Below, piece by piece: positions 4,897 through 5,723 of a stretch of 5,723 nucleotides of DNA. A model generated the notes under the pieces. It was not told the origin of the DNA. It made no database searches and worked only from the letters and a program-made list of their open reading frames with translations. Each line of letters begins with the position of its first letter. The stretch's first letter is position 1. The stretch comes from JAZDMK01 sp043800975 (lineage in GTDB: Bacteria > Bacteroidota > Bacteroidia > Bacteroidales > JAHJDW01). The position numbers were made by a program, and so were the translations under genes. Location of the stretch: the NCBI GenBank assembly GCA_043800975.1, contig JAZDMK010000177.1:1-5723 (forward strand). The letters are read 5' to 3'.

Positions 4897-5213
4897 CAAA
4901 TCGATTTGATGTATATTTGACAAATCTTGACCCTGCAGTTGGTTCAGAAATCCAAAAAACCAGACCATGTTTGATTATTTCACCTGATGAAATGAACAAA
5001 CACATCCGCACCGTAATAATCGCCCCAATGACTACAGCCGGGAAAGATTATCCCACCCGAGTCACATGTACATTCAAAAAGAAAAAAGGACAAATTGTCT
5101 TAGACCAGATACGAACTACCGACAAAGCACGACTCGTAAAAAAGCTCGGTACCATCGATCCGGAAACACAATTAAAAGTTATTACCATCCTACAACGGCT
5201 ATTTTCGTTCTGA
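4884..5213 (+). CDS. mazF: MazF/PemK-type endoribonuclease toxin
   Basis: The product has 109 residues, full length for MazF. Visible are RFDVYLTNLDPAVGSEIQKT (7-26) followed by RPC, with catalytic Arg27; PDEMNKHIRTVIIAPMTT (34-51) with catalytic Thr50, a spacing of 23 from the Arg as in Bacillus MazF; then GQIVLDQIRTTDKARLVKKL (69-88). These are sequence-specific mRNA interferases of the SH3-like CcdB/MazF fold. It overlaps the end of mazE by 13 nt. ATG 4884 has a weak GGGA 9 nt upstream (4871-4874); ATG 4890 (MVANRFDVY) is an equally plausible start. No key residue is missing, so the pair is probably active. The cleavage site cannot be predicted. Confidence 0.93.
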   Translation: MAMVANRFDVYLTNLDPAVGSEIQKTRPCLIISPDEMNKHIRTVIIAPMTTAGKDYPTRVTCTFKKKKGQIVLDQIRTTDKARLVKKLGTIDPETQLKVITILQRLFSF

Positions 5214-5217
5214 AAAT

Positions 5218-5345
5218 GCCCAACATAGCAAGGCAAATGTGGCAAATGGGGGTCGGTCCACAGGAACATCATGATATAATAGATAAAACGTTTAAAAAAG
5301 CGTCAAATAAGGCCGCTAAAAACACCTATTTTTGGAACGTTAATC
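5218..5345 (+). other. Probable attC of the mazEF cassette, interrupted
   Basis: GCCCAAC (5218-5224) is an exact RYYYAAC box 5 nt after the mazF stop, and it pairs with the cassette start GTTAGGC (4543-4549) with one G-T wobble. GTTAATC (5339-5345) is a possible right box. The expected inner stem is absent, because a repeat beginning GGGGTCGGTCCAC (5249) lies between the boxes and appears to have replaced the interior. Confidence 0.4.
5249..5335. repeat. GGGGTCGGTCCAC dispersed repeat, second copy
   Basis: It starts with a 13-base word that matches 2560-2572 with one change. The far part GCTAAAAACACCTATTTTTGG (5315-5335) resembles 2603-2622 in the same order and orientation. The middle is diverged. 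It is probably the same family as the stretch beginning at 2560, in shorter form. Confidence 0.4.
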
Positions 5346-5346
5346 C

Positions 5347-5483
5347 ATGACAAACTCGTAAAAAGTCAGAAAGCACCCGTTTTCGTCATTCCCGCGAAGG
5401 CGGGAATCCAGGAAAATCAACCACTTCTGGACTCCCACTTTCGCGGGAGTGATGGCCTTGGAGACTTTTTACGAGACCATCAT
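5347..5483. mobile_element. MITE-like element with 13-bp perfect terminal inverted repeats
   Basis: CTCGTAAAAAGTC (5355-5367) and GACTTTTTACGAG (5463-5475) are perfect inverted repeats, extended weakly to ATGA/TCAT. Inside are two hairpins: ATTCCCGC-GAAG-GCGGGAAT (5388-5407) and ACTCCC...GGGAGT (5431-5450). This TCATTCCCGCGAA...GGCGGGAATCCAG family is, from memory, a very common dispersed palindrome in deltaproteobacterial and other environmental genomes. It has no coding capacity and would need a transposase supplied elsewhere. Confidence 0.75.
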
Positions 5484-5661
5484 CCATAAATATCAAAAGA
5501 AAGGAAAGCTTGGCCCGACCCCGATTGCAAAGCCCGGAATTCCTAAGAGCTCGCGTAAAAATATATTTATATTCTGGGCGCGAAAATTCAGGGCAGGTTT
5601 GTTTGAAAAAAATATGACGGCCAGGGTTGCAATACAGAAAAGCTGAATTACTTTAGCCGCT
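5484..5661. other. Stretch without a supportable gene
   Basis: An open frame on the plus strand (5449-5646) starts inside the MITE-like element and has no ribosome site. On the minus strand an open stretch from about 5661 to 5506 reads hydrophobic (LFCIATLAVIFFSNKPA), like a signal peptide, but has no ATG, GTG or TTG start. One of these may be a remnant; neither is convincing. Confidence 0.4.
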
Positions 5662-5693
5662 CACCCTGCCGAACCGCGGCGGGGTGTTTTTTT
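5662..5693 (+). terminator. Rho-independent terminator
   Basis: CACCCTGCCG (5662-5671) pairs over 10 bp (one G-T wobble) with CGGCGGGGTG (5677-5686) around a 5-nt loop, followed by seven T. It could end plus-strand transcription reading through from mazEF, and perhaps marks the right border of the array. Nothing is recognised in the last 30 nt. Confidence 0.75.
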
Positions 5694-5723
5694 GCATAAT
5701 CGCACAACGTCTTAAAAAAACTC

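Noticed and set aside
5449..5646. 65-codon plus-strand ORF before the terminator
   Set aside because: Its start lies inside the MITE-like element, no ribosome site precedes it, and no family is recognised.
1..5723. CRISPR array, tRNA or rRNA genes
   Set aside because: The repeats are palindromic elements or cassette ends without regular short spacers, and no cloverleaf or rRNA-like sequence was seen.

Overview
The window reads as an array of mobile gene cassettes of the integron type. It carries small one- or two-gene units, each followed by a long imperfect hairpin site, with repeats inserted between and into them. The evidence is structural. Two sites, at 1302-1467 and 2157-2289, have the attC layout: outer AAC/GTT core boxes, a short unpaired spacer, and a long inner stem in which one arm carries extra unpaired bases. 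For three units the first bases of the unit are the reverse complement of the outer box of its own 3' site, as expected for an excisable cassette. Two further repeat families lose their similarity exactly at a core-site G (2482/4543 and 3562/4391). I infer a Desulfobacterota-like (former deltaproteobacterial) environmental genome from the tyrosine-recombinase type, the palindromic repeats and the TCATTCCCGCGAA...GCGGGAAT element. No taxonomic marker gene is present, so this is a weak inference.

Layout. 1-343: a palindromic repeat (4-84) that cuts off a minus-strand tyrosine recombinase after about 86 residues. 344-431: a short gene-free stretch ending in a GTTAGGAT core site. Cassette 1 (432-1461): an unrecognised 277-codon gene broken by an in-frame TAG, with its attC. 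Cassette 2 (1462-2283): a DUF433/DUF5615 toxin-antitoxin pair with its own promoter and attC. 2284-2482: a gene-less unit holding a second copy of the palindromic repeat and a 92-bp sequence found again, identical, at 4449-4540. 2483-3562: a composite unit with a 24-codon ORF, a repeat-rich gene-free stretch, a G+C-rich PaaI/hotdog thioesterase gene, an orphan attC half-site and an attC-like block. Cassette 5 (3563-4391): a small conserved-looking protein overlapping a nucleotidyltransferase gene, followed by a diverged duplicate of the same attC-like block. 4392-4543: gene-less, with the second 92-bp copy. Cassette 7 (from 4544): mazEF with a strong promoter and a palindromic operator candidate. 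5214-5723: a broken attC, a dispersed repeat, a 137-bp MITE-like element, gene-free sequence and a terminator.

How the genes work together. Two cassettes encode recognised toxin-antitoxin pairs and a third has the same two-gene overlapping architecture. Such modules are known from sedentary integrons, where they may stabilise long cassette arrays. They carry their own promoters (seen for DUF433/DUF5615 and mazEF), so they would be expressed far from an integron promoter. The thioesterase and the broken gene 1 are accessory cargo. Several parts are decaying: the recombinase is truncated, gene 1 has a stop, the DUF5615 start excludes a likely catalytic residue, and at least two attC sites are interrupted. 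This suggests an old array without a local working integrase, although only the integrase fragment at the left edge can be judged here.
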